In this document: positions 33,241-44,561 of the stretch, piece by piece
Position numbering within the stretch: position 1 is the stretch's first letter
Layout of the letters: every line of letters begins with the position of its first letter
Assembly: GCA_036346355.1 (NCBI GenBank)
Contig: CM070585.1
Coordinates: forward strand, 9,563,001 to 9,627,000
DNA: 64,000 nt
From: Rhipidocladum racemiflorum
Lineage: Eukaryota; Streptophyta; Magnoliopsida; Poales; Poaceae
Direction of reading: 5' to 3'
Made by a program: the position numbers and the translations under genes
Notes under the pieces: model-generated
Seen by the model: the letters and a program-made list of their open reading frames with translations, nothing else
Databases searched by the model: none
Told to the model about the DNA's origin: nothing

Positions 33241-33271
33241 CGCGCGGCGTGCGCCGCGCGAACCTTTCTAG
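33241..33271 (+). repeat. Helitron 3' terminal hairpin and CTAG end
   Basis: A 9-bp perfect stem (CGCGCGGCG / CGCCGCGCG) with a 2-base loop is followed by AACCTTT and CTAG. This is the canonical Helitron termination structure. Confidence 0.9.
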
Positions 33272-33272
33272 T

Positions 33273-33889
33273 ATATGTAACTTATCTATTGTTTTTTCTT
33301 ATGTAATGAATGCCACAGCTCATAGCCAGTTTTTTAACTAACCTTAGCAGAGATACGGAGCATCAGATCTGACGAGATCTCGCACGGTTACCTGTTATTA
33401 TCACGCAGGCAACAATTTCGCTCCATTGACCGGTGAAGTAGCCTCCGCATCGACCTGGCGCGGTGGGAAAAGCTTTTACTGGCGCTCCTGCTTGGCGCGA
33501 TGAACTGCGCGTCCGATAGCGAACCTGTGTCGTTCGAGGAAACAGGCATGTGAGCGGAGTCAACTCCGGGCGCTGCCATCGCCCTCTCCGCGAGGTCGTG
33601 ACTCTTGACGAGTTCCAAATGTACCTGTGGCTCTTGTTCGGCGTACTCGACTCGATCATTGAGTTGGGGGCAGCTACGACTAATTCGGTCTTTGCGGCCT
33701 GCGCTTTTTCGCGGAGAAGAATTGCAGCGTTCCAATCCAAACTGACGGGGAAGGCCGTGTGACTTTTCTACCCTAGTTGTCCCCGGCTGGCGCGGCACAA
33801 GGTGCCTGGACGGGGCAGCCCAATATTAGCACTTAAAATTTGCCATCACTTGCAGCAGCCAGGGAGGGATGCAAAGAAAATTCACTAGG
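33273..33889. other. Spacer with a possible decayed reading frame
   Basis: 33363-33798 is open on the minus strand in two overlapping frames with balanced codon use. Taken across a frameshift it gives a charged, helix-prone sequence (for example REKAQAAKTEL and LNDRVEYAEQEPQVHLELVK). I do not recognise it; a retrotransposon gag remnant is possible. Confidence 0.3.
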
Positions 33890-33897
33890 CTCGGGAG

Positions 33898-34396
33898 TAG
33901 TGGTGGGCATCTGGGCTCTGCCTCTATGGGCCGGCTCGAAGCATGACGGTCTAGCTCAGTCTAAGACCTGACACAGCACGGGTTAGGGCGTATTGTGATG
34001 GTCCGATACTGTTCACCGGGCTAGGAAAACAGGCACGGCGGGCGGCATGGCCCGGCACGCAGATTTGGGCCATACCCGTACCGGTACGGCACGCCGGATG
34101 GCCGTGGCCCGTGGCAATGGAGGACGGGGTGGCCATGGCAACCGGCCGAGCTCGCGGAGGGGAAGGTGGAGGGGCGGGAAAGCATACCTGGCCATGGGCG
34201 CGCAGAGGGGAAGGTGGAGCACGCGGAGTCGTTATCGTGCCGGTCGTTTCCGCCTCGCGCACGGTCCGCACCTCGGCCACCTCCGCCTTGGACGCTACCT
34301 CAGCTGCGCCAGCCGCCTTCATCTCGAGCACGGCTCGCACCACGGCCCCGTCCACCTCGGTCGTCTCGGTCGCTTCGCCCCGCAACCACGCCTCAA

Positions 34397-34438
<42 letters not shown>

Positions 34439-35058
34439 CCTCCCTCCCTCCCTCCCTCCCTCCGAATCTCTATGTCACTCTTTCTTGCTCACTCTCACTC
34501 TCTCAATCCCTTTCTTCGGTCGGCACCGCGTCTAGTTCTATCCGCTCCTCCCTCCCATCAACCCCGTTGACCACCACAGATGCCTCACCCTTTAAATCTA
34601 GAGCAGAACTATTGGACGGTATACCGTTCCAATGGTATAGCCCGAAACTTATGAAACTTGTGAAACTCGTGATCGGTTTCATGTGTTCCAGTGTTTAGTT
34701 TCATGAGTTTCAGGTTTCATTAGTTTTTAGTGTTAAGTTTCATAAGTTTCAGTGTAAAAAAGCACAAGTTTCATGTGTTTCATTGCTATACTGTTTAGAC
34801 GGTATAGCATCCTATAGTTTTTCTGTTAAATCTAACTCCGGTAATTCTATCGACCGATGCTCATTTCTTCTCGTCAGAATAGTGCAAATGGACCAAGCCT
34901 AGGCCGGCACGGCACAAAGCGTAAATGGGCCATGTTTGGACTCGCCGAAGGTGAGCCGGACCGATACGACGGGCCGTCGTGGTCAAGCACGGTCTAAACC
35001 CGATAAAGCACGATAGACTCATACCGGATCGTCCGGTCCGGCACGACGCCCACCACTA
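33898..35058. mobile_element. Non-autonomous hAT element, 1.16 kb
   Basis: TIRs are TAGTGGTGGGC / GCCCACCACTA with a perfect 8-bp duplication CTCGGGAG (33890-33897 and 35059-35066). Subterminal regions are rich in CCGG(C/T)ACGG-type motifs in both orientations. The interior has a GC-rich block (34090-34390), a CT/CCCT microsatellite and a repeated GTTTCAT(G/A)(A/T)GTTTCA block (34640-34790). No transposase frame is seen. Confidence 0.9.
34400..34463. repeat. Microsatellite (CT)n followed by (CCCT)n
   Basis: An uninterrupted CT run of about 17 units passes directly into about 7 units of CCCT, inside the hAT element. Confidence 0.97.
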
Positions 35059-35066
35059 CTCGGGAG

Positions 35067-36127
35067 CGTGCCAGAATGCCTCGTAGCGTGAGGACCCGTA
35101 CCGCCCGTGCCCCGGGGCCTCTTGCCGTGTCGAGCCGAGACCCCGACGCGACGATGCTAAATGCACCGTCGCACAGGCCGTCCCCGCGCACTCCTCTGAG
35201 AAAAAAAAAAAAAAAATCCCCGAACTAACCAGTCCAGCGCAGGTGCGCATCGCAGCTGCCGGCCGTGGCTCATACTTCCAACCCTCGTTCCACCCGCATC
35301 ATCAGCAGTAGCACCGGCCCACGGCGCGTGCAAAAGGCAACCAACAAGCCCGGCACCCCGCCGCCAAACGCCGAGTTCAGAAAACGTCCGCCACATGGAC
35401 GTAATACCCGCGAACGTCCGGCCGGCGAACGACCTCGATTTGGTGCTCCGCGCGCACTGAAACATAGCCCACCAAAGCGCCCATTTCTCCGCGCGCCCAC
35501 CAGAAACCAACGACACCTCTCTCCTCAGGCCCTCACCCCAAGTAGCTACATGTAGCCAACCACGAAACTACAGTGTAACCGTTGCTAGTTGCAGCCTGCA
35601 ACAGCGCGAAGCCGTGGATACCACGGTGCTCAACAAGCAAGCAACCTGTCCTTCCGGCGTAATCCACCACCCTTCACGTTATTTGCTACAAAAATGCAGT
35701 AACCATCGGCGTTGAGTGGCTTTGCTTTTACTTATTAGTATGCTAGCGCAAGATCACCAGCGCAAATATTAGCCGAGCCTGATCCGCAACCGTGCAAGGT
35801 TACTGAAGTTTTGGTTCTAGAAACCCTGCAATTTTGAAGAGACATTCATCCGCAAACGGCCAACGACATATACACCATTAATTTAAAAATGAGCCAGCGA
35901 AAGATGGGGACAATCAGAATGTAGGAAAGTTGAGACATGGGTACTGGAATAGAATCCAAACGGTATGGTTCGAGCACATTTGCAGTCATCAAGTTACTGA
36001 ACAATGTACCGCTACACTTGCAGGAAGCCAATTAGGCTATTATTCAGCTCCAAGAATGTCCCCAAAATTGTACCTACACGATTTATGCCCCCAGCGCAAT
36101 CCAGTCTAGAGATGACGCCGGCAAAAC
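35067..36127. other. Spacer between the hAT element and FTHFS
   Basis: 35260-35560 is GC-rich with open frames on both strands but no recognisable protein. There is an A-tract near 35200. The part nearest 36127 is the FTHFS 3' untranslated region. Confidence 0.4.
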
Positions 36128-39100
36128 TCATGACAGACCCATGACTTTGCCGGTGGCTGTGTCGACGTCGATCTCATAGAAGCAGGGCCTGGTAGGAAGA
36201 CCAGGCATTGTACTCATCGTGCCGACGAGTGGGTATATGAAACCGGCTCCAATGCTGGCCCTCACATCTCTTATTGGCAGCACAAAGCCAGATGGCGCGC
36301 CCTTCATGGACGGAACATGCGAAAACGAGTACTGAGTTTTCGCCATGCATATAGGGAGGTTGGAGAATCCTTGTTTGGTGTACATCTCAATCTGCTTTTC
36401 GGCCTACAGGAAAATCACAGAGAAGTCAGCAGAGTAGAGAAAAAATTTATCACTTCATGGACTGTGTAAATGCAGTGTGTTCAGTATATTTATCTAATGC
36501 TATTTCTTCAGCATTCTTCATATTTCTCAAAGCATGAATCTGTGGGAAAACTTACTGCCACCCAACCAAAAGCATGGTACATTGGCACCCAAAAAAAAAA
36601 ATAGAAAAAGTTGTTGGCACTTATGCAGCTTATATCTTTCTGTAATAGATCACAGTCAGGTGATCATCCTCTTAATAAGAACCAAATCTCAAGCTCAGTA
36701 ATCACAACAGAAGATTGCAAGGAAGTACCTGTTCGGAATATTCAACACCACTAGCACCATAGAACTTTGCTATTGACTCAATTTTCTCCTTGATGCTAGA
36801 TTCTAAAGGATACAAAAACTTCAGAGGTTCTGCCTGGCTTTCACATGCTCGTTGAACTGCAAGTCCAAGGTCAACCTGAATAAAATAAATGACATGATAC
36901 ATTAGAGAATTAGTTTAATTCTGGCAATTTTAACCTTCATAATGTTCTTAAAATGAAGAAATAGGCATGTAATTGGTGTGAAATAATTTGCTAGGCACTA
37001 ACGGAGCAGGGAAATAGAAGGATAAATTGGCATAGCATATAATAATGGAATAAGTCCATTTTACACTGCTGAACTTTACAAAAAGTCCATTTAACACTCT
37101 TAATTACAAAACCGGGTATTTAACACCCCCAAACCTAAAAAACCAGACTAACTTACACCCTGAGGTGGTTTTGCTGATGGAGATGCAACTCGGGGTGGTT
37201 TTTGCCATGTTGGCAGCCATGTCATCAGTTTTTGCCGACGGCAATCCAAATAAGAGAAGGGAGGATGACCAAAAGAAGAAAGATAATAGACAGAGAGGAG
37301 TAAGAAAAAGATCGACGATGTGGATGTCAACATCTTTTGAGTTGGATCCTCATAAGCAGAATCCAATGATATGGCCGCCAATGTTGCAAAAATCACCTTG
37401 AGTGGGATCTATGTCATCAACCCCCCCCCCACCCCCCAGAACCGCCAAAAAGTGTAATTTAACCCGGTTTTGTAAGTTTGGAGTGTTAAATACTCGGTTT
37501 TGTAGTACGGACTCTTTTGCAAACTTTGGAGGTGCAAAATGGACCTATTCCTATAATAATTAATAACTCCTAGTTGCATGTCCACTTTGATACGGTTGAC
37601 AAGTTGAAAAACCTGTCAACAACATCAACTATTCTGAGGCTGATTCCTGTTGGATATAAGAGAACAGTTACAAGTACCAAAAAAAATAATTCATTAAAGT
37701 GTTAAATCATCAGCATTAAAATTTTGAGGGCAATATATCAAACCTATAAGAGATCAGCAGTTAAATATTTTCCCACAAAGAGGTCCACGCACAGATATTT
37801 GACTAAACTAACAACCTAGATAAGGAAAGAGAACTAACCGCTCCTTTACCACCATGAGCATGGTGAGTGCAGACGACAGCATCAAAAGCACCAGCCGCCA
37901 TAGCCACATTTCGCACCACATTCATTTCTGCTTCAGTATCTGATGCAAATTTGTTGATTGCGACTACAACATTAACTCCATAACTCTTTGTGTTTGAGAT
38001 GTGTTTAGCAAGATTGACACATCCAGCTTCAACAAGAGACACATTTTCACTCACGTATGCATGATCTAAAGGCTTCCCAGCCACAACCTCTGGGCCCCCT
38101 CCATGCATTTTAAGAGCTCTAATTGTGGCCACAATAATAGCACACTGTGGCACCAATCCACTGTACCTACACTTTATATCCATGAATTTCTCAGTTCCAA
38201 TATCAGCACCAAAACCTGCCTCCGTAACTACAAAGCCACCCTTCCCAACCAACTTCAAAGCAATCTTATCAGCAACTATTGAAGAGTTACCATGAGCAAT
38301 GTTAGCAAAAGGTCCAGCATGCACTAAAACCGGAGTGCCTTCAAGAGTTTGCATGAGGGTGGGATGAATAGCATCTTTCATTAGGACAGTCAAGGCACCT
38401 CCAACACCAAGGTCATCTGCAGTAATGGGCTCACCTGACTTGCTGTTCCCTATCACCATTCTTCCAAGCCTTTCCCTCATGTCACCAAGGGAAGTTGTAA
38501 GAGCTAATACAGCCATTATCTCACTAGCCACTGATATGTCAAAGCCTGTTTCTCTCACCATACCTTTTTCTTCAGGGCCTTGTCCAATGGTGATTTTCCT
38601 CAGGAAGCGATCATTAACATCCATTACCCGTCTCCAAGTAATGGACGTAGGGTCAATATCAAGTCTTGCAAAACGTCTAACTTCTTCTGGTGTAAGCTCA
38701 CCAGGGTCTGTCTTTGAGATGCCAAGCTTCATCAGGCGTCTGAGCATGACATCAGCAAAGCGCCTCTTCCCTTCTTTGTTTGGCGGGCACAGTCTATTGA
38801 ACAGAGCTTTGTCTGATTGAGAAGCTTCATGGAAAATTCTTGTATCAATAGCAGCAGCAAGAAGATTGTTTGCAGCTGTAATTGCGTGGATATCTCCCGT
38901 CAGATGGAGATTGAACTCATCCATGGGTATAACTTGGCTGTAGCCACCTCCAGCAGCGCCCCCCTTGATTCCAAAGGTAGGCCCTTGTGATGGTTGACGG
39001 AGGCAAGTGACAACCTATAACAACAAGAGAAACACTGAGTACAGTACTAAACCATATCAATAACATAATATATAAATCAATACATGACAATGATTTCCAT

Positions 39101-40011
39101 ATGTTATGGAATGCATAGTCTATACTTCATAGTTCACAGGCTTGAATTGTATATATCAGAGGTTCACAACCTATGCTGTGTCTTTGATACTTGAATAATA
39201 TAACCATACAAACAAAGATGCAATCTATCAACTACTTGTATAAGCACCAAACGTAAATAAAGGACCCAAAGGATTACAGCAGACAGATAAGCCAGCCCAA
39301 AGCATTGTACTATGTGTTTCTACACACAATGTAGGGTAAATGAAAAATGATTTTTTTTTCAGGCATGGATCACTCGGACGCAGATCCTCTGACGTAGAGG
39401 AGGCAAGTCACGGTGTGCAGTTACCCCATATCCACTGTTCGTCGTCCAATACTATACCTCAACACCGGAATTTATCAACCCCAAGCAGACACCAAATCAC
39501 CAATTCGCATACTTTGCTCTAATAATCAGGGAAGGCCAATCTGGTCCAGATCCCCTCATCGATTACCGAACAAACAAAAGTAACATGAAAAATTTAACCT
39601 TCTTATCGAGAAATGCCCCCAGCGCCTGGCACAGCCCGACGGTGGTCGTCGACTTGCCCTCCCCGAGCGGCGTCGGCGTGATACCGCCTACCACGACGTA
39701 GTACCCGTCCTGCTGCCCCTGCAGCGTTTCAAGAACCGACAGCAGCACCTGCACAACACCAGAGGGAGCCGCACAAAATCAGATCAATTCAAATCGCACG
39801 ACACCGGGGTCCGGGAGCGAATCAAGAACCGCATCTTCACCTTGGCCTTGTACTTTCCGTAGAGGTCGAAGTGCTCGGGGCGGAGTCCGAGCTCGGCGGC
39901 GATGTCGGCGATGGGGAGCGGCTCGACGTTGTTGGCGATGTCGATGTCCGCTGGCACCGGCGAGGCCACGTCCAGCCTCCGGATCGTCGGGTTGGGCCTC
40001 GGCGTCGTCAT
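36128..40011 (-). CDS. FTHFS: Formate-tetrahydrofolate ligase (10-formyl-THF synthetase), five exons
   Basis: Exons 40011-39841, 39748-39599, 39014-37839, 36875-36729 and 36403-36128 join in phase at every border to a 639-residue protein, close to the roughly 635 of plant homologues. The enzyme condenses formate with tetrahydrofolate using ATP to make 10-formyl-THF for one-carbon metabolism, in plants mainly in the cytosol. TPLGEGKSTTT (residues 84-94) is the ATP-binding loop and GIKGGAAGGGY (122-132) the family signature. The C-terminus reads TRPCFYEIDVDTATGKVMGLS over its last part. The start at 40011 gives MTTPRPNPTIRR followed by the conserved VASPVPADIDIAN. Longer in-frame upstream sequence has no family likeness. 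Intron 3 holds a Mutator-type element (37047-37551). Nothing indicates loss of function. Confidence 0.96.
37047..37551. mobile_element. Mutator-type TIR element in FTHFS intron 3
   Basis: TIRs GGAATA(A/G)GTCCATTTT(A/G)CAC extend with decreasing identity for about 100 bp or more. They include ACAAAACCG(G/A)GTATTTAACAC in both arms, in inverse orientation. A perfect 9-bp duplication TATAATAAT flanks it (37038-37046 and 37552-37560), as expected of MULEs. The middle (37165-37401) is open on the plus strand but unrecognisable. It lies wholly in the intron, clear of the splice sites. Confidence 0.9.
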
Positions 40012-40660
40012 CGGCAGCACCAACGGCGACTGCGGCGGCGCGACAACGGCGCTGGATCTCACGACGACTCGCTCGCGGCCGGGCGGGTCGGGTACTCGCG
40101 GCAGCGAGTGGTTGTGGGAGAGCGCAGGATGCGAGATGAGCCTCTGGCTCGATTGGCACTTGTTTATTATTGCCCCTGGCCTCCTACTCACGTCAGGACG
40201 GCGATGGCATAAGATAATGGAAGATAAAGTTCTCGGATAATTGGTCGGTGGGGCAGGCAGATCCATGACACAGCACCCAATAATTGAGCAACAAAAAATA
40301 CCCAGAATCCCCTATCTATTACTGCAAGATAATTGGGCCAAGAAGCTCTTGTGTCTCCTGCTGGCACTGAACCACCCTGAAATAGACTGTTCCGTATCAA
40401 TGTACACCACCATTCATCATACGAAGAAAAGCATTGCGTTGTTTGGGATTGGGATGGGATGAGAAGGGTTTTGGCTGCTCTTACCTTGGATTGGATGGAT
40501 GGAGGATGGACTGCAATCCAGTGGAGAAGATAAGGGTTCTTGTGGCGCTGCGGATGTGAGCGATGATGATTTCCGCAGATGGTGTTACGGGAATGGGAGT
40601 TTCGAAGGAGCCAAGTATGCGCCATTTTTATAGCCGACTTCGCTTGGGTTGGGTTTCTCG
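40012..40660 (-). promoter_or_regulatory. FTHFS 5' leader and promoter region
   Basis: A minus-strand TATA box, CTATAAAAATGG, lies at 40622-40633. Downstream, a likely leader ends with CCAATCCAAG|GTAAGAG near 40484, a good splice donor. This suggests a 5'-untranslated intron between there and the ATG at 40011. The acceptor could not be fixed by eye. Confidence 0.5.
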
Positions 40661-41320
40661 GATGATCAGTTCATGGGGGAGTGCACGGGTTCAGTGGGTG
40701 AAAGAAACTTTTTTTTCTTCTTTTTCTGTTTGCCTTTTGCCGAACGTTCATGTAAACAAACACTGGAACTGAGCGTTCAGTTCGTGTGATCGTGAGCTGT
40801 AGGCACGTCCTCTGGATTTTGCTCAACAAAAACAACACACAAGCCACCCCTAGCACGCGAAGTAAACAAATGAGACAATTTGATAGATGGATGCATGCGA
40901 AAAACGATGATGCATGAATTGTTTGGTTTGCGAGGGCGATTCCCCTGGGTTTTGAAGGGTTGGGTCGCTTGAGGCAGACAAGCAATGCTGGAAGCTTGGC
41001 ATGCGCGGGGAAACGTTTCCTATTTTTTGTTGGGAGTGTATAGATATCTTTCAGATATTTTTGTCTTAAATAATATCTAAATTTTGGACCGTAGAATTAC
41101 AAATTCAACCGTTAGATCAAATCATAGGATCAGATGTAATCGATACTCTCGAATCTCAACAATGATCCAATGCTCCTAGGTTTGGATGATTTCAGCAAAC
41201 AAAAACATTCGGATGATATTTATCAAGTCCTTTTTTTTTCTAGATGGGGATGGCACACGATGGAGATTAGTTTGGTGAATGGTAATTACTGGCTGATTGG
41301 TCAACGGTCAACATTGCCAT
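40661..41320. other. Spacer with a MITE-like block
   Basis: 41020-41240 (GGGAGTGTATAGATATC ... AAACATTCGGATGATATTTATC) resembles, inverted, the block at 57955-58185 (CATCCGAATGATACCTATAC). This indicates two copies of one small element. The rest shows nothing coding. Confidence 0.55.
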
Positions 41321-41324
41321 CCGA

Positions 41325-42585
41325 TTCGGAATTTTTTACTGTTCTAACCTCATTCGTTGAATTTTTTTCGAAAATAGCCGCACAACGAATAAAATAATAG
41401 AAATAGCCCCTACACAGTAACATCCAACGGATCCAGTCCGCGGCAAAAAAATTTTAAAATTTTTCCGGTCGAGTCCCGCGGTTCCAGCCCGCTGAAATTT
41501 CTTTTCCTTTTTTTTATTACTTGGATCTCATTTTTTTTTTACCGGTCGGCCCATAAAAGCGATTAAAAAAAGAGGGGTGCTTCTATGCTCTTCCTTTTAA
41601 AAGTTGCACAACTATTAAAGCATGAATGAAGGGTAGATGGTGATTACTTACCCTTTCGCTTGCTTCAAGATTTGTGCAACTTGTACTAGAAGGAAAAGCA
41701 TAGAAGCACCTCTCTTAAAAAAATGGAATAGCCACCTCCTGCCGATCCAAACCGCATGAGGCAGATGGCACAGTCACCTCCAGCTCTCCCACTTGGTTGG
41801 AGGTGCCATTTTTTTTTTTTTTTTTTTTTTGCTTTTTGTGATTTTTCTAGTGGAGCAGGTTGAAATGCAAATAACTTTCGTTATATAACTCCAAATTCAA
41901 TAAGACAACTTTCTAAATTTGTGTAAAATTATGTGGATTATGAATATGCAAAAAAAATAGTTTTGATTATTGTGCAGTAAACGACGTCCAAGAAGCAAAA
42001 AAAACTTTCTAAATCATATTTTTGTGCAGTACGATCGTGCCCACCGTATCTTGGACATCGTTTACTGCACAGTAATCAAAACTAATTTTTTTTTGCATAT
42101 TCATAATCCACATGATTTTACACAAATTTAGAAAGTTGTCTCATTTAATTTGGAGTTGTATAGCGAAAGTTATTTGCATTTCAATCGACTCCACTGAAAA
42201 AATCACAAAAAGCAAAAAAACAAAAAACAAAATGGCAACTCCAGCCAAGTGGGAGAGCTGGAGGTGACTGTGCCATCTACCTCATGCTGTTTGGATCGGC
42301 TGGAAGTGGCTATTCTATTTTTTAATCGCTTTTATGGGCCAGTCGGTCAAAAAAAATTGAGATCAATCGGACTGGATCCGCTGGAGATAATAATAAAAAA
42401 AAAAAAATCCAGCGGACTGGAACCGCAGGACTCGGCCGGAAAAAATTTATTTTTTTTTTGCCGAGGACTGGATCCGCTGGATGTCATTGTGTAGGAGCTA
42501 TTTCTGTTATTTCATTCGTTATGCGGCTATTTTCGAAAAAATTTCGGTAAACAGGACCAAAACAGTAAAAAATTCTCCGGGTCTC
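41325..42585. repeat. Large fold-back (palindromic) element, about 1.26 kb
   Basis: The left arm (about 41325-41995, including an inserted MITE) and the right arm (about 42040-42585) are inverted copies. Paired landmarks are TCGAAAATAGCCGCA, GGATCCAGTCC, GGCCCATAAAAGCG, CTCCAGCTCTCCCACTTGG, AAATGCAAATAACTTTCG and TTTGATTA(C/T)TGTGCAGTAAAC with their complements. The loop near 42010-42050 is only tens of bases. No coding sequence is seen. The outer edges blend into T-tracts and a target duplication could not be fixed. Confidence 0.88.
41572..41714. mobile_element. Mutator-type MITE inserted in the left arm of the fold-back element
   Basis: The 143-bp element has TIRs GAGGGGTGCTTCTATGC and, inverted, GAGAGGTGCTTCTATGC, extending through about 40 bp to TTGCACAA. 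It is flanked by the 9-bp repeat TTAAAAAAA (41563-41571 and 41715-41723). The right arm of the palindrome retains the uninserted site, TTTTTTAATCGC near 42322. Related sequence lies at 19191-19420. Confidence 0.9.
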
Positions 42586-43170
42586 CAACAACGGGGCCCG
42601 TTGGTTTACTCTCAACTGTACTCGTATTTTTCTCGCCATCGATGCATAGGGCTGCATCTTACAAGGTTGCTGCTTAGATAATCTAATGATCGCAAAAGAA
42701 AAAACGATAGCACCAAGTTATATAAGTTTTTTTAATCAAATTTGATAAGTTGAGGTACTTGAATTTTTTCTATGTTATTGTCGTAGAAGTATCTTAATCT
42801 CTAGAATTGTCGGAGATATCCAATGAGCCATTGATAATATAAGGATATGTATGAAATAAATTTTATATTGTACTTGCGGAGTTGTACCAAAAACACCCCT
42901 CCTCTAAAGATGTAGCTAAGGAGCATGATAGGAATTGCCTAGCTCCATTTCTCTGTATATATGGTCCTAACACTTGTAAGGGAATGACTCTCCTCTTTTA
43001 TTCACTACTCAATACATACATGCTCTTGGCTCCTCCTTTAAGTCCTCGAGATAATTAAAGGGTATTCGTTATCTACTACTTAAATATTTAATGCTACAAC
43101 AGTTAGTACTGTATGTGATAAAAGATAACAGCTGGCGTCAAGAAAAATACCTAAATCACCAATTTTTTGA
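42586..43170. other. Gene-free spacer
   Basis: It is AT-rich with no recognisable gene. No terminal repeats were identified. Confidence 0.4.
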
Positions 43171-43195
43171 GAAGGATCGACAGGTTCGTAAAAAC

Positions 43196-44422
43196 TGTCT
43201 CTGGAGCAAGACAAGTTTTAAATTTCGGTTTTGGATCATATCCCAGAGGGGACCAAAATCCAAAATTTTGGTGAGATCACACAATTTTGATCGTAACCTG
43301 GACGAAATCCAAAAAGAAAAATTCAAATCCGAATTTTTTTGGACCAAGATTTTGGCTAGATTGACCGAGATCTCGCGAGAAACACCGAAATCACGACAAA
43401 CCTAAATCATGGCCAAATTTTAACCGAATGAAAAATTATTCAAATCACATTAGAAAATTTTAAAAAATTTTGTAGATGGTTCTGATGCATTAGTAATATT
43501 TATGTAAATTTTTTATATAATTATCAAGAATGAGGAATTTTAAAAAACATTTGACAGTGCTACTGTCCTGATAAAAGCCTTAACAACAAATTTCAACCAA
43601 ATCAAAATTGGTACAAAACACGTTATAAAATTTTGAAAATGTTTTTGGATGCTCCAATATTTTCAAAAAAAAAGATGATTATCAAGAATAAAGAATTTTT
43701 AAAAAAATTGACAGTGCTTTTGTCCTGATAAAAGCCTTACTGGTAAATTTCAACAGAATGAAAATTGGTTGAAACCACTTTAAATTTTCTTTGTGGATGG
43801 TTCTCATGCATCACTAATATTCTCATACAATTTTTAGATGATGATCAAGCCTAAATATTTTTTTAAAAAATCAGATGGTGCTACTATCCTTGTAACAGCC
43901 TGGTTGAGAACATGTACTGTTTTCATAGATTTGATTGAGAAACCAGAAAAGGTTTAAATTTTTTGAAGCTTTTATATGAGGGTTATGATGCAGTTTTTAA
44001 TCTCTTATAAAAATTTTGGACCACGATCACACACGAGTGAATTTATAAAATTCTGACAAGGATATTGTCTCATTTATGTTAGTTCTGTTTTTTATTTTTT
44101 AAAGATAACAAATGGAGTTCAATTCTTTTGAAAAAATTTATTTATGCTCTTAGACTTATAAATATGGTACCATAAATTTCTTCGAAAGCTTGTAAATTTT
44201 TATAAAAATTTGAGTATTTCTATTATTTTTGTAGAACGTCTCACAAATTCAATTTTTCAATAAATTTTTATGGAAGATGACATTCTTAGGAGGTATTGAA
44301 CTAAATCCGATCAAAATACCTGAGATTTTTGAAATTATTATAGTAATTTAATTTTTAAAAAAATTTATCGGGAATTAAAATCTCAAAGGGGACCAAAATT
44401 CGAGATTTCATCGGGATTTTGA
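43196..44422 (+). mobile_element. Unassigned TIR family, copy 3
   Basis: The left end AAGTTTTAAATTTCGG and the inverted right end ATGTTCAAAATCCCG are diverged forms of the family TIR. Subterminal AGAGGGGACCAAAATCC and CAAAGGGGACCAAAATTC occur at both ends. The interior has three tandem units of about 175-185 bp (43415-43910), each reading TTTGA(A)AAT, GGATGGTTCT, ATG(C)ATCA(C)TAATATT, GATGATCAAG and GACAGTGCT. No ORF is present. Confidence 0.65.
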
Positions 44423-44561
44423 ACATGAGCCTGACCCCGCTTCATTGGCCAAGTGGATTCATGCGAGGACAGACCTGGCAGACCGCCCACCTCATGCACG
44501 GGCCGGACCATGCCATGCGGCCCACCTATCAGCGGACCACCTCGCGCATGGAAACTCCTAA

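Larger units (their letters stand above)
27029..33271 (+). mobile_element. Non-autonomous Helitron carrying fragments of at least four host genes
   Basis: The 5' end is TCCTACTAGTATATTGCCCG, preceded by host A (27028). The 3' end is a GC-rich hairpin (33241-33249 pairing with 33252-33260), 7 bases, then CTAG (33268-33271), followed by host T (33272). TC...hairpin...CTRR inserted between A and T without duplication is the Helitron signature. Its 6.2-kb interior holds RPS6, paladin-like, SCY1-like and receptor-kinase fragments, all antisense to the element, plus SINE-like sequences and subterminal tandem repeats. No Rep/helicase gene is seen, so it would depend on an autonomous partner. Confidence 0.85.

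Noticed and set aside
33363..33798. 125- to 136-codon minus-strand frames as a gene
   Set aside because: No recognisable domain, two competing frames and no promoter or splice features. Kept only as a possible decayed frame.
35157..35555. GC-rich open frames on both strands
   Set aside because: Overlapping frames on both strands with no motif, as expected by chance in GC-rich DNA lacking stops.
37165..37401. ORF inside the FTHFS intron as a nested gene
   Set aside because: It lies within a Mutator-type element with a perfect 9-bp duplication and shows no recognisable domain.
39784..40266. Longer FTHFS start with about 85 extra N-terminal residues
   Set aside because: The extra residues have no family likeness and reading through the exon 1 donor adds intron sequence. 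The 40011 start gives the expected length.
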